In this document: piece after piece, positions 1 through 8,488 of the stretch
Position numbering within the stretch: the first letter of the stretch is position 1
Layout of the letters: the number at the start of each line of letters is the position of its first letter
Assembly: GCA_013364255.1 (NCBI GenBank)
Contig: CP054936.1
Location: forward strand, 7,768,353 to 7,832,352
DNA: 64,000 nt
Source: Streptomyces seoulensis
GTDB taxonomy: Bacteria; Actinomycetota; Actinomycetes; Streptomycetales; Streptomycetaceae
Direction of reading: 5' to 3'
Position numbers and translations under genes: made by a program
The notes under the pieces: model-generated
What the model was told of the DNA's origin: nothing
The model's database searches: none
Seen by the model: the letters and a program-made list of their open reading frames with translations, nothing else

Positions 1-430
1 GGACCTTCTCGAACGACGGTGCCTCCTTCGACAGCTGCGGGATCGACGTGAAGTCCTCACGGAGGCCGGGCAGGACCGCCGAGTCGGGGTACGCCGTGCC
101 GACCATCCGGTCCTTCAGCTTCAGCGAGAGCATCAGCTCGGCCGGGTGCTGATGAATGGTCACGGCACGGGACGGAGGCTTGGTGTACGTCGTCGTCACA
201 CCGCAGTTGTCGACGGTGACGGGGAAGCCCCTCACCGCCGAGGCGCCTGCCTTCGGGGAGCCGGCGGCGGCGCCGGACGAGCCGCAGCCGGCGGTCAGCA
301 GGAGCGCCGACACGGCGGTGACGGCCGCGACAAGACGCGCCGGCCGGTGCCCGCGCGAGGCCGTGGACACCGGTGCGCCCATGGACGACGGGGAGAACGA
401 GTGAAGGGGACGGCTGTGACCGTCGTACAT
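1..430 (-). CDS. Cobalamin/iron-siderophore-type ABC substrate-binding lipoprotein (BtuF/FecB-like), 3' end outside window
   Basis: The minus strand encodes about 143 residues before the window edge. I chose the ATG at 430-428 because an AGGAGG box lies about 6 bases upstream; a second in-frame ATG at 382 lacks such a box. A basic stretch and hydrophobic segment lead to the lipobox LTAGC, so the product should be a membrane-anchored lipoprotein outside the cell. After a short linker come VTVDNCG and then an RAVTIHQHPAELML segment, typical of the start of the periplasmic binding-protein fold in vitamin B12 and ferric-siderophore receptors. The cobalamin riboswitch directly upstream argues for a B12 or corrinoid substrate. 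The permease and ATPase would be expected beyond the left edge. Family call firm, substrate inferred from the riboswitch. Confidence 0.85.
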   Translation of the reverse strand, partial: MYDGHSRPLHSFSPSSMGAPVSTASRGHRPARLVAAVTAVSALLLTAGCGSSGAAAGSPKAGASAVRGFPVTVDNCGVTTTYTKPPSRAVTIHQHPAELMLSLKLKDRMVGTAYPDSAVLPGLREDFTSIPQLSKEAPSFEKV

Positions 431-475
431 GGAAAGCCTCCTGCGGAGTCCGCGCTCCTCGGATCGGGCCCGCGG

Positions 476-592
476 CAGGTCAGTGACCTGACTCCCGCGC
501 ACACCCTCCCGGGGGAGGGTGTGCGCGGTCACAGTGGCGGGACCGCGCCGGATTCGCACCGGCTTCCTGGCTCCTGCCGCGGCTTTGACCTG
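476..592 (-). promoter_or_regulatory. Cobalamin (B12) riboswitch
   Basis: Read on the minus strand, this leader contains the cobalamin riboswitch core: GCCGGTGCGAATCCGG followed by the B12 box GCCACTG (plus positions 532-538). A GC-rich hairpin with an 8-bp arm (about 501-522) follows. The ends can close a P1 stem, CAGGTC (592-587) with GACCTG (481-476). It lies 45 bases upstream of the lipoprotein start. The established role of this class is repression by adenosylcobalamin; here it should tie the transporter to B12 status. Confidence 0.92.
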
Positions 593-746
593 GTGATCGT
601 ACGTAATGACCAGGTAAAAGAGAAAGCCGGGTCGGGCCGGTGGTGAAGTGACCGCAGCGCCGCGCCGGACGGTGATACACGTAGTCTTCCCCCGAGACGA
701 AGAAGGTCTGCGGTGTACAAGTGGGCCGTCAGCAGGGGGAGTTCGC

Positions 747-1899
747 ATGAGGCACCGTTCCACTTCACTCTCGAAGGGCTTGGGCGCCGCGGCGCTCGGG
801 GCCATGGCTGTCGCCTACGGGAGCGCACTCGTCCCAAAGGACGCGGACGGGGCGCGTTGGGAGGTTCTCGTCCCGTTGGCGGTGAGCGGTCTGCTGGCCG
901 GCTGTTGGGTTCTGGCGGTGCGGAGCGCGCCTCTCGTGACGCGTGTGCCCGCTGTCCCCGCCCGTGCCGGGATACCCGCCGCGCTGGGCTCGATACGGCG
1001 CGACTGGGGGCACATCGCGATGGCGTATCTCGTCATCTGGGCCCCGTTCGTCGCCGGTGCGGCGGCTCAGCACGGCTCGGGGTCGTCCCTCGGCGGCCTC
1101 TGGTGTGCGCTGACCGCCCTCTTCGCCCTTGTGCTCTCCTGCTACGCCCTCGCGCTGGTCACCTCGCGACTGGGCCCCGGACAGAAGGTTCTGCGGGCCG
1201 ACGCCGCGGCAGGCCGCGTGTACGCGGTGCGGGCCCGGTTCGGCGACGCGGTCCGTGAGCAGTACCGCCGGCCCACCGGCACCGGCACGGGCGACATCAG
1301 CACCATCGACTCCTACTATGCCGAGCTGTCGCCCGAGAGTGAGGACGGCGGGCCCGCAGTGCGCCCGACCGTGCGCCTCGCCTCCATGCGCGGCGACAGC
1401 TTCCGGATCAACCTCGGCGACAAGCACCTGTCCCACGCCGCCGCCGAACTGGCCGGACACAGCGGATGGCTGTGCTGGCCCAGCCGCTGGAAGGACCTCG
1501 CGGGCACGGACAAGGATCGCCATGTCGCCGCGGCCTTCGTCACCGACACCGGGCACGTCGTGTGGGGGGCACACCCGGCAGGACGACTGGACGACGTGGC
1601 TGCGCGGCGAGCTCGCACCCGTACGCGAAACCGACCCCACCCTCTCCGCCGAGGTGCTCCCCTCGCCGTCCCGTTTCCTCCCAGCGGCACACGGCGTCAG
1701 CCTGCTCTACGCCGCCGCCGCGGCGCTCCTGACCATCCCCTACCTCGTCGGAGCGGTCCCCTTCGGCGTAGGCATCGGCCTGGGCGCGGCCGCAGGGCTC
1801 ACAGGTCTCGTCGCCGGCGTACGGATGGCAAACGGCGCCAAGATACTGGACCCGGAGCTGTGGACCACACGCCAGGAATCGCACCCCTCGCTGCGGTAG
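747..1899 (+). pseudogene. Membrane protein of unknown family, frameshifted at a G run
   Basis: An ATG at 747 with an AGGGGGA box 6 bases upstream opens a frame with high third-position GC. It encodes four hydrophobic segments in the first 130 residues, then a soluble region of about 140 residues. The coding signal leaves this frame at about 1564-1569, where six consecutive G occur, and continues in the +1 frame (HTRQDDWTTWLRGEL onwards). That frame ends at 1899 after two further membrane segments. Removing one G rejoins both parts into a protein of about 383 residues. The reading is either a sequencing/assembly indel or a true inactivating mutation. I do not recognise the family; the topology (4 TM, soluble domain, 2 TM) suggests an envelope protein. 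Confidence 0.6.
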
Positions 1900-1977
1900 A
1901 AGGCCGACTTGGCATGCCGTGACCCTCGGCCCGCTTCTCGGCGTGTGCGGTCGCGTGGCTCACGGTCCCGTCGTCGC

Positions 1978-2263
1978 TCACGGCGCCTGGGTATTCGGGC
2001 GCGCCGCGTCCCGGCCGCCGAGACCCGCCTGCCGCGGCGCGCCGATGGCCGCGTCCGCGCCGCGTAACTCGGCGGAGCGCCGGGAGCCCCGGGAGGCGAC
2101 GAGCAGCGCGATCCGGGGGCGGGCGAGCCAGGCCGTGCGCACCCGGCGCGCCGGCGACTCAAGGGTCTCCCGCCAGGCGACCGCCGGCGCGAAGCCGTCC
2201 AGGGCCTCCGCCCGCAGCCGCTCCGCCGGCCCGAGCAGGATCTCGTCCTTGCCGCGCACACCC
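1978..2263 (-). pseudogene. Remnant of a TetR-family regulator lacking its DNA-binding domain
   Basis: The minus-strand frame has strong third-position GC bias and reads VRGKDEILLGPAERLRAEAL. This resembles the junction after the helix-turn-helix of TetR regulators (commonly HVRxKDELL). It is followed by about 80 residues like the start of the ligand-binding domain and a stop at 1978. The DNA-binding helices that should precede it are absent; in their place are 38-bp tandem repeats, whose length is not a multiple of three. The domain is also shorter than a normal TetR C-terminus. I read it as a broken gene. TetR assignment is by motif resemblance only. Confidence 0.4.
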
Positions 2264-2385
2264 CGCCGGACGTGCCACCCGCCCCGATGCTCAAGCCGTC
2301 CCGCCGGACGTGCCACCCGCCCTGATGCTCAAGCCGTCCCGCCGGACGTGCCACCCGCCCTGATGCTCAAGCCGTCTCGCCGGAC
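2264..2385. repeat. 38-bp tandem repeat, three copies plus a partial fourth
   Basis: Near-identical 38-bp units begin at 2264, 2302 and 2340, and a fourth starts at 2378 and stops after 8 bases. Each unit begins CGCCGGACGTGCCACCCGCC. Copies differ at only one or two positions. The array sits exactly where the TetR-like remnant is truncated. It resembles the short intergenic GC-rich repeats common in Streptomyces; no function can be read from it. Confidence 0.9.
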
Positions 2386-2403
2386 CAGACCTCGTCCCTC
2401 CTC

Positions 2404-2466
2404 TTGACGGGGACTTCGGGCGGCATGACACTCCAGTAGGGAATCCTAGTGAACAGGTAGGGAATC
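2404..2466 (+). promoter_or_regulatory. Promoter with a 21-bp-spaced direct repeat ahead of leader peptide 1
   Basis: A TTGACG (-35, 2404-2409) and GACACT (-10, 2427-2432) are separated by 17 bp. Downstream, the nonamer TAGGGAATC occurs twice, at 2437-2445 and 2458-2466, exactly 21 bp (two helical turns) apart; the second copy abuts the leader ATG. Such spacing fits a regulator binding one face of the DNA over the transcription start. Regulator unknown. Confidence 0.5.
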
Positions 2467-2610
2467 ATGGGGCGCCTTGAGCCGGTCACCGGCCGTGCGA
2501 GCCGCAGCCGCACGGCGCGGCCCGCGTCCCCCCGCACCTCCCCCCTCCTCACCTCCCGCCGCCACATCGACCTGCAGCGCGTCTGCAGCGCCATCGGCCC
2601 GCTGGGCTGA
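2467..2610 (+). CDS. Leader peptide 1 (47 aa), putative sulfur/cysteine attenuation peptide
   Basis: A 47-residue frame starts at ATG 2467. Its C-terminal half reads TSRRHIDLQRVCSAI. This matches my recollection of the recurrent actinobacterial leader peptide core RRHxDLxRVxxALC, found upstream of sulfur-assimilation and sulfur-transport genes. Cys40 sits just before the stop, as expected if ribosome progress through a cysteine codon is the sensed event. The peptide precedes the glutathione-transferase-like gene by 95 bp of GC-rich DNA able to fold into hairpins. The start lies next to the promoter, so the mRNA may be almost leaderless. The role is inferred from context. Confidence 0.75.
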   Translation: MGRLEPVTGRASRSRTARPASPRTSPLLTSRRHIDLQRVCSAIGPLG

Positions 2611-2705
2611 GCGCGGGGGGCCGCCCGCCCCGCCACCGCGGCCGTCACGACTTCGTCATCGCTTCCGCAGCGCGCGCTCCGGCGCGCCCGTACCCGGGGA
2701 GACCC

Positions 2706-3590
2706 ATGTCCGTCACACCGCAGGCCGCCGCCCACCCGGCCCCCCGGCCCGCCGTCGCCTTCCGGGGCCGCATCGGCCGGGACCGGCGCAGCGGCCACTA
2801 CGCCGTGCCGCGCCGCTACCGCCTCCACCTGTCCACCGCCTGCCCGCAGGGGCTGGCCATCGCCGTCACGCACAGCCTCCTGGGCATCGGCGACACCTGT
2901 CCGGTGACCTTCCTGCCCGCCGTCCCCGACTGTCCCGGCGGCCACGCGGCGCTGCGTCCGCTGTACGAGGCGAGCGCGCACCACTACCCGGGGCCGGCCC
3001 TCGCGCCGGTGCTCAGCGACGACTGGTCCGGACGGATCGTCAGCACCCACGCCCCCGAAATCATGCGCGACCTGGACGAGCACTTCGGCGACGGCCGGGC
3101 CGCGCTGTACCCGCGTGCCGCCGAGGCTGCGCTCCGGGACGTGGAGCGGCTGTGCGCGCGGGACATCGACGAGGCCGCCCAGCGGGCCGGCCGGGCCGAC
3201 GCCGAACCGGAGGAGCGCGCCGAGGCACTGGAGACGCTGCTCGCCGCACTGGGCGAACTGGACCGTCGGCTCACCGGCCACGACCATGTGATGGGCGATC
3301 AACTCAGCGCCGCAGACGTGGTGTTGTGGGTCGCGCTGGTGCAGCTCGACACCGTGCACCGCCACCACCTCGACGCCCACGCCGTGCACCGCGTCGCCGA
3401 CCACCCGGCCCTGTGGGCGCACGCCCGCCGGCTCACCGCGCACCCCGCCTTCGGCGCCCACCTCGACCTCGACGGCATCGCCCGCCGGCACCACGCCGGC
3501 TGCCGGGGCCTGGAGGCCGCCGGCTCGGCCGTCCAGATCCTGGACTGGGCCGCCCACGCCGACGGCGCCCGACCCGCCCACCGGCCCTGA
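2706..3590 (+). CDS. Glutathione S-transferase C-terminal domain protein (glutathionyl-hydroquinone-reductase-like)
   Basis: The 294-residue product has a thioredoxin-like N-terminal half with YRLHLSTACPQGLAIAV near residue 45. This corresponds to the active-site Cys-Pro region of Xi-class GST/glutathionyl-hydroquinone reductases, usually CPWAHR. The C-terminal half is an all-helical GST_C domain (about 150-270). The Cys-Pro pair is kept, but the Trp and following basic residues are replaced, so substrate use may differ. Actinobacteria use mycothiol rather than glutathione, so the thiol is probably not GSH. It follows leader peptide 1 and precedes the SAM-IV-controlled operon, suggesting a role in processing a thiol conjugate as a sulfur source. 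Confidence 0.8.
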   Translation: MSVTPQAAAHPAPRPAVAFRGRIGRDRRSGHYAVPRRYRLHLSTACPQGLAIAVTHSLLGIGDTCPVTFLPAVPDCPGGHAALRPLYEASAHHYPGPALAPVLSDDWSGRIVSTHAPEIMRDLDEHFGDGRAALYPRAAEAALRDVERLCARDIDEAAQRAGRADAEPEERAEALETLLAALGELDRRLTGHDHVMGDQLSAADVVLWVALVQLDTVHRHHLDAHAVHRVADHPALWAHARRLTAHPAFGAHLDLDGIARRHHAGCRGLEAAGSAVQILDWAAHADGARPAHRP

Positions 3591-3625
3591 TCGTCTCATT
3601 CGGCGTTCCACTGGATGGACAAGCG

Positions 3626-3656
3626 TTGACTTCCATGAGGGCGCCTGACTTACTTA
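3626..3656 (+). promoter_or_regulatory. Promoter of the SAM-IV/ABC/monooxygenase operon
   Basis: TTGACT (3626-3631) and a TTACTT/TACTTA element (3650-3656) are spaced 18-19 bp apart. They lie just upstream of the SAM-IV riboswitch, in a locally less GC-rich stretch. Transcription would start near 3662-3664, a few bases before the aptamer. Confidence 0.55.
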
Positions 3657-3666
3657 CGCCCAGAAC

Positions 3667-3776
3667 GGTCATGAGCGTCAGCGACAAGCCCTGGCTCGCT
3701 GACCGGCAACCCTCGCGCCGCGGTGGGGTGCCCCAGGTGACGACCGGACCGGACGACGTTTCGGTAAGCGCGAAGG
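3667..3776 (+). promoter_or_regulatory. SAM-IV riboswitch
   Basis: The RNA has the SAM-I/SAM-IV core. P1 is GGTC (3667-3670) with GACC (3742-3745). The P2 arm is GTCAGCGA paired with TCGCTGAC. The junction GGCAACCCTC precedes the GCGGTGGGGTGCCCC segment and the GGTGACGACC closure. A 3' extension ending in TAAGCGCGAAG is typical of the actinobacterial SAM-IV variant with its extra pseudoknot. A short hairpin (3775-3788, GGCCCC/GGGGCC) follows as a possible expression platform. This class is known to lower expression of sulfur genes when SAM is plentiful. Confidence 0.88.
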
Positions 3777-3810
3777 CCCCACGGGGCCGGAACGGTGACA
3801 GGTGACGGAC

Positions 3811-3954
3811 ATGTACGCAGCTCCCCGGACGGCGACCCGCCGCCCCCTGGGCTGCGTACCCCCGGCCGCGCAACTCCTCGTCGCCAACCGCGCCGTCGAC
3901 CTGCTCCGGGTCAACAGCGCGCTGTGTACGGCGTCCGGCCGCAGCCGGGGCTGA
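3811..3954 (+). CDS. Leader peptide 2 (47 aa), downstream of the SAM-IV riboswitch
   Basis: The ATG at 3811 opens a 47-residue frame whose core reads NRAVDLLRVNSALC (Cys39). It is homologous in pattern to leader peptide 1 and of identical length. It lies between the SAM-IV aptamer and the permease gene and is followed by a compact hairpin. This suggests a second, translation-coupled layer of attenuation under the riboswitch. A cysteine at position 15 gives a second potential stalling codon. No recognisable strong Shine-Dalgarno box is present, only GGTGACGG. Confidence 0.72.
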   Translation: MYAAPRTATRRPLGCVPPAAQLLVANRAVDLLRVNSALCTASGRSRG

Positions 3955-3985
3955 CGACCCACCGCAGCCCCCGGCTCCCCGACGA

Positions 3986-4003
3986 ACACCGCCCGAGCGG
4001 TGT
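3986..4003 (+). terminator. Attenuator-like hairpin between leader peptide 2 and the permease
   Basis: A perfect 7-bp stem, ACACCGC (3986-3992) with GCGGTGT (3997-4003), encloses a CCGA tetraloop 31 bases after the leader stop. There is no long U tract, as is common for Streptomyces hairpins. Its position suits an attenuator controlled by ribosome position on the leader. Confidence 0.45.
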
Positions 4004-4140
4004 GCCGTTGTCCGCCCAGCTCCCGGTCCCGTACGTCCTTCGCGTGCCGCCCCGTCCGCAGAACGGCTCCCCGTCCTCGCGGTCACGAGGGCCGCCGCGC
4101 CCACGGCGGGTCCCGGGTCCCCGACTCCGCTGGAGCCGCC

Positions 4141-5201
4141 ATGAGTGAACCTCCGGGGACCGTCGCGTCCCTCGACACCGCAGCCAAGACCCCCGAGACC
4201 CCCGCCCCGTCCTCCGACGGACCCGCCGACGCCGCACCCGGCGCCGGAGCCGTCGAGGCCCGGCCCGCCGAGGCCGCGAGAACCGCCCCGCCGTCGCAGG
4301 CCCAGCGCGTACAGCCGCTGCGCCGCCCCGGCCGGTGGATCGCCAGCGCCGTCGTGCTGGTGCTGGCCGCCCAGTTCGTGCACGGCCTGGCGACCAACGA
4401 GTTCTACCAATGGGACCGCTTCGCCTACTGGTTCACCCGCCCGACCATCCTGGACGGCCTCGCCATCACCCTGGAGGTCACCGCCCTCAGCGCCGTACTG
4501 GGCCTGCTCGGCGGCATCCTGCTCGCCCTGGCCCGGCTCTCCCGCAGCCCCGTCCTGCGCGCGGCCGGCTGGCTCTACGTGTGGGCGTTCCGGTCCATCC
4601 CGCTGATCGTCGTCCTGATCTTCCTCTACAACTTCTCCGCGCTCTACCAGACGCTCAGCGTCGGCATCCCCTTCGGCCCGGCCTTCTTCCGCTTCGACGA
4701 GTCACGCCTGGCCACCGACATGGCCATCGCCGTCGTCGGACTCAGCCTCAACGAGGCCGCCTACGCCGCCGAGGTCGTGCGCGGCGGCGTCCTCTCCGTC
4801 GACCAGGGCCAGCACGAGGCCGCCGCCGCGCTCGGCCTGCCCCGCGGCTACCGCTTCACCCGCATCGTCCTGCCGCAGGCCCTGCGCTCCATCGTGCCCA
4901 ACTACGTCAACCAGCTCATCGGCCTGGTCAAGAGCACCTCGCTCGTCTTCTACGTCTCACTGCTCGACCTGTTCGGCGCCGCCCAGACCATGGGCGCCAC
5001 CTACCCCGGCGACATCGTGCCGCTGCTGCTGGTGGTCACCGTCTGGTACCTGATCCTCACCAGCCTCTTCTCCGTCGTCCAGTACTACGTCGAGCGGTAC
5101 TACGCCCGCGGCGCCACCCGGGCGCTGCCGCCCACCCCCCTTCAGAGACTGCGCGGCGCCCTCACCACGGCGCGCGCCCGCCTGCACAGCGAGGCCGCGA
5201 T

Positions 5202-5205
<4 letters not shown>
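4141..5205 (+). CDS. Polar-amino-acid-type ABC transporter permease (HisM/TcyB-like)
   Basis: The 354-residue protein has a proline/alanine-rich cytoplasmic N-terminal tail of about 65 residues, then about five membrane segments. These form a His/Glu/Gln/Arg-opine-type permease domain (about residues 115-335). The EAA loop is seen as EAAAALGLPRGYRFTRIVLPQ. The ATG at 4141 follows a GGAG box 7 bases upstream. It overlaps the ATPase gene by four bases (ATGA), so the two are translationally coupled. With the SAM-IV riboswitch upstream, the cargo is probably a sulfur compound such as cystine or a cysteine/thiol conjugate rather than a generic amino acid. Confidence 0.88.
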
Positions 5206-6014
<809 letters not shown>

Positions 6015-6109
6015 CCCACCCCCTCCGCACTTCCCGCACCCACCGCCCCACCGCGGCCCGCCGGGTCCGCGCCCCCCACGCCCCACCGCCACACCCGACA
6101 AGGACAGCC

Positions 6110-7135
6110 ATGCCCACCTCCCGCCTCCCCGGCCGGTTCCCGCGCCACCTCACCGCCGTCGCCGCCGTCGCCTCCCTGGCCCTCTCCCTCGCCGCCTGCG
6201 GCGGTGACAGCGACGCGGCCACCACCGCGGGCAGCGCGGCGGACGGCACGGTCACCGTGGGCCGGCTGTCCAACGGCGCCGCCCGGCAGACCACGTTGAA
6301 GGTCTCCGAGGTCAAGGCCCTCAACGCCGAACTGCCCGCCGCGCTACGCAAGAGAGGCAAGCTCGTCATCGGCGTCAGCGCGCTGCCCTCCGGCTCGCCG
6401 CCGCTGGCGTACGTGGGCAGCGACCAGAAGACCCTGACCGGCTCCGAGGCTGACCTCGGCCGGCTGGTCGCCGCCGTCCTCGGTCTCGAACCGGAACTGC
6501 GCAACTCCACCTGGGAGAACCTCTTCGTCGGCGTCGACAGCGGCAAGGTCGACGTCGCCTTCTCCAACGTCACCGACACCGAGGAGCGCAAGAAGAAGTA
6601 CGAGTTCGCCTCCTACCGCAAGGACAACCTCGGCTTCGAGGTGGCCAGGAAGAGCACCTGGAACTTCGGCGGCGACTACGAGAAGCTCGCCGGCCGCACC
6701 GTCGCCGTCGGCTCGGGCACCAACCAGGAGAAGATCCTGCTGGAGTGGCAGGCCAAGCTCGCCAAGGAGGGCAAGAAGCTCACCGTCAAGCGCTACCCGG
6801 ACCTGAACAGCACCTATCTGGCCCTGGCCGGCGGCAGGATCGACATCTACTTCGGCCCCAACCCCGACATCGCCTACCACACCCGGCAGGTCGCCGCCAC
6901 GCCGCGCGCCACCCGCACGGCCGGCGAGTTCTCCGGCGCCGGCGCCTCGCTCCAGGGCCTGATCGCCGCCACCGCCAAGAAGGACAGCAAGCTGGCCAAG
7001 CCGGTCGCCGACGCCCTCAACCACCTGATCGACAACGGGCAGTACGCCAAGTGGCTGGCCGCCTGGAACCTCTCCGACGAGGCCGTCGCCAAGTCCGAGG
7101 TCAACCCGCCCGGCCTGCCGCTCGACAACTCCTGA
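6110..7135 (+). CDS. ABC transporter substrate-binding lipoprotein, family 3 type
   Basis: The 341-residue protein begins with a positively charged region and lipobox LSLAAC (Cys30). A family 3 solute-binding fold follows: [21 protein letters not shown], a central [22 protein letters not shown] and a C-terminal [11 protein letters not shown] segment. It is the extracellular receptor of the importer encoded just upstream. Its ligand is unknown, but the operon and riboswitch point to organosulfur. The strong hairpin right after its stop may keep its message more abundant than the downstream genes. Confidence 0.9.
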   Translation: MPTSRLPGRFPRHLTAVAAVASLALSLAACGGDSDAATTAGSAADGTVTVGRLSNGAARQTTLKVSEVKALNAELPAALRKRGKLVIGVSALPSGSPPLAYVGSDQKTLTGSEADLGRLVAAVLGLEPELRNSTWENLFVGVDSGKVDVAFSNVTDTEERKKKYEFASYRKDNLGFEVARKSTWNFGGDYEKLAGRTVAVGSGTNQEKILLEWQAKLAKEGKKLTVKRYPDLNSTYLALAGGRIDIYFGPNPDIAYHTRQVAATPRATRTAGEFSGAGASLQGLIAATAKKDSKLAKPVADALNHLIDNGQYAKWLAAWNLSDEAVAKSEVNPPGLPLDNS

Positions 7136-7144
7136 CCCCGGCGT

Positions 7145-7179
7145 GCGCGTCCCCGGCCCCGCCACGGCCGGGGACGCGC
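7145..7179 (+). terminator. Intra-operon 14-bp stem-loop between transporter and monooxygenase genes
   Basis: A perfect 14-bp inverted repeat (7145-7158 with 7166-7179, arm GCGCGTCCCCGGCC) has a 7-nt loop and begins 9 bases after the lipoprotein stop. Without a U tract it could be a partial terminator or a 3'-end stabiliser separating transporter and enzyme expression. Confidence 0.6.
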
Positions 7180-7262
7180 CGCCCCGCCGCGCCCGGCCCG
7201 CGCCACCCGAAGCGGCCGGGCCGGCGCCCCCGTACGGACCCGAAGGAAGGAACAACCCACCC

Positions 7263-8468
7263 GTGTCCTCGAACCCTTCCGCGCATCTCCACCTCGCCGT
7301 GGCCCTCGACGGCGCCGGCTGGCACCCCGCCGCCTGGCGGGAGGCCGTCTCGCGCCCCCGCGAGCTGTTCACCGCCGGGTACTGGGCCGACCTGGTCACC
7401 GAGGCCGAGCGCGGCCTGCTCGACTTCGTGACCTTCGAGGACGGCCTCGGCCTCCAGTCCTCGCACCCCTTCGCACCCGACGAGCGCACCGACCAGGTCC
7501 GCGGCCGCCTCGACGCCGTCCTGACCGCCGCCCGCGTCGCCCCGCTGACCCGGCACATCGGCCTGGTGCCGACCGTCGTCGCCACCCACACCGAGCCCTT
7601 CCACATCTCCAAGGCGATCGCCACCCTCGACTACGTCAGCTCCGGCCGCGCCGGAGTGCGGGTGCGGGTCGACGCCCGCCCGGACGAGGCCGCGCACTTC
7701 GGCCGCCGCACCGTCGCGCACATCGACCCGGACGACCTGCCCGCGGCCCGGGAGACGGTGACCGAACTGTTCGAGGAGGCCGCCGACTACGTGGAGGTCG
7801 TCCGCCGGCTGTGGGACAGCTGGGAGGACGACGCCGAGATCCGCGACGTGGCCACCGGCCGCTTCATCGACCGCGGCAAACTCCACTACATCGACTTCGA
7901 GGGCCGCCACTTCCACGTCAAGGGCCCCTCCATCACCCCCCGCCCGCCGCAGGGCCAGCCGCCCGTCAGCGCCCTGGCCCACGACACCGTTCCCTACCGG
8001 CTGGTGGCGCGGCAGGCCGACATCGGCTACGTCACCCCGCGGGACGCCGACGAGGCCCGCTCGATCGTCGCCGAGATCCGCGCCGGGCAGGAGACGGCCG
8101 GCCGGGCGGGCGAGCCGCTGCACGTCTTCGGCGACCTCGTCGTCCTCCTCGACCAGGACGCCGCCGCGGCGCGGGCCCGCCTCGACCGGCTGGACGAGCT
8201 GGCCGGCGAGCCCTACACCGGCGACGCCCCCGTCTTCACCGGCACGGCCGCACAACTGGCCGACCGGCTGCAGGAGTTCGCGGCGGCCGGACTGACCGGG
8301 TTCAGGCTGCGGCCGGCCGTCGCCGGGCACGACCTGCCGGCCGTCACCCGCGACCTGGTGCCCGAACTCCAGCGCCGCGGCGCCTTCCGCCGGGCCTACG
8401 AGGCCGACACCCTGCGCGGCCTGCTGGGCCTGGCCCGCCCCGCCAACCGCTACGCCGCCACCGTCTGA
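7263..8468 (+). CDS. Luciferase-like (LLM) flavin-dependent monooxygenase 1
   Basis: The GTG at 7263 lies downstream of an AAGGAAGGA stretch and gives 401 residues. The fold is a bacterial-luciferase-like TIM barrel: LHLAVALDGAGWHPAAWR at the start, LDFVTFEDGL and HIGLVPTVVATHTEPFHISKAIATLDYVS around the FMN/substrate face. The C-terminus reads RGLLGLARPANRYA. It resembles subunits of reduced-flavin-dependent monooxygenases used on sulfonates, thioethers and chelators. No flavin reductase is encoded nearby, so FMNH2 must come from elsewhere. It opens a run of four such genes. Confidence 0.85.
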   Translation: MSSNPSAHLHLAVALDGAGWHPAAWREAVSRPRELFTAGYWADLVTEAERGLLDFVTFEDGLGLQSSHPFAPDERTDQVRGRLDAVLTAARVAPLTRHIGLVPTVVATHTEPFHISKAIATLDYVSSGRAGVRVRVDARPDEAAHFGRRTVAHIDPDDLPAARETVTELFEEAADYVEVVRRLWDSWEDDAEIRDVATGRFIDRGKLHYIDFEGRHFHVKGPSITPRPPQGQPPVSALAHDTVPYRLVARQADIGYVTPRDADEARSIVAEIRAGQETAGRAGEPLHVFGDLVVLLDQDAAAARARLDRLDELAGEPYTGDAPVFTGTAAQLADRLQEFAAAGLTGFRLRPAVAGHDLPAVTRDLVPELQRRGAFRRAYEADTLRGLLGLARPANRYAATV

Positions 8469-8488
8469 GCCGCAGGAGAGCCACCACC

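Noticed and set aside
146-646. Plus-strand frames over the first 650 bases
   Set aside because: They lie antisense to the lipoprotein and its B12 riboswitch.
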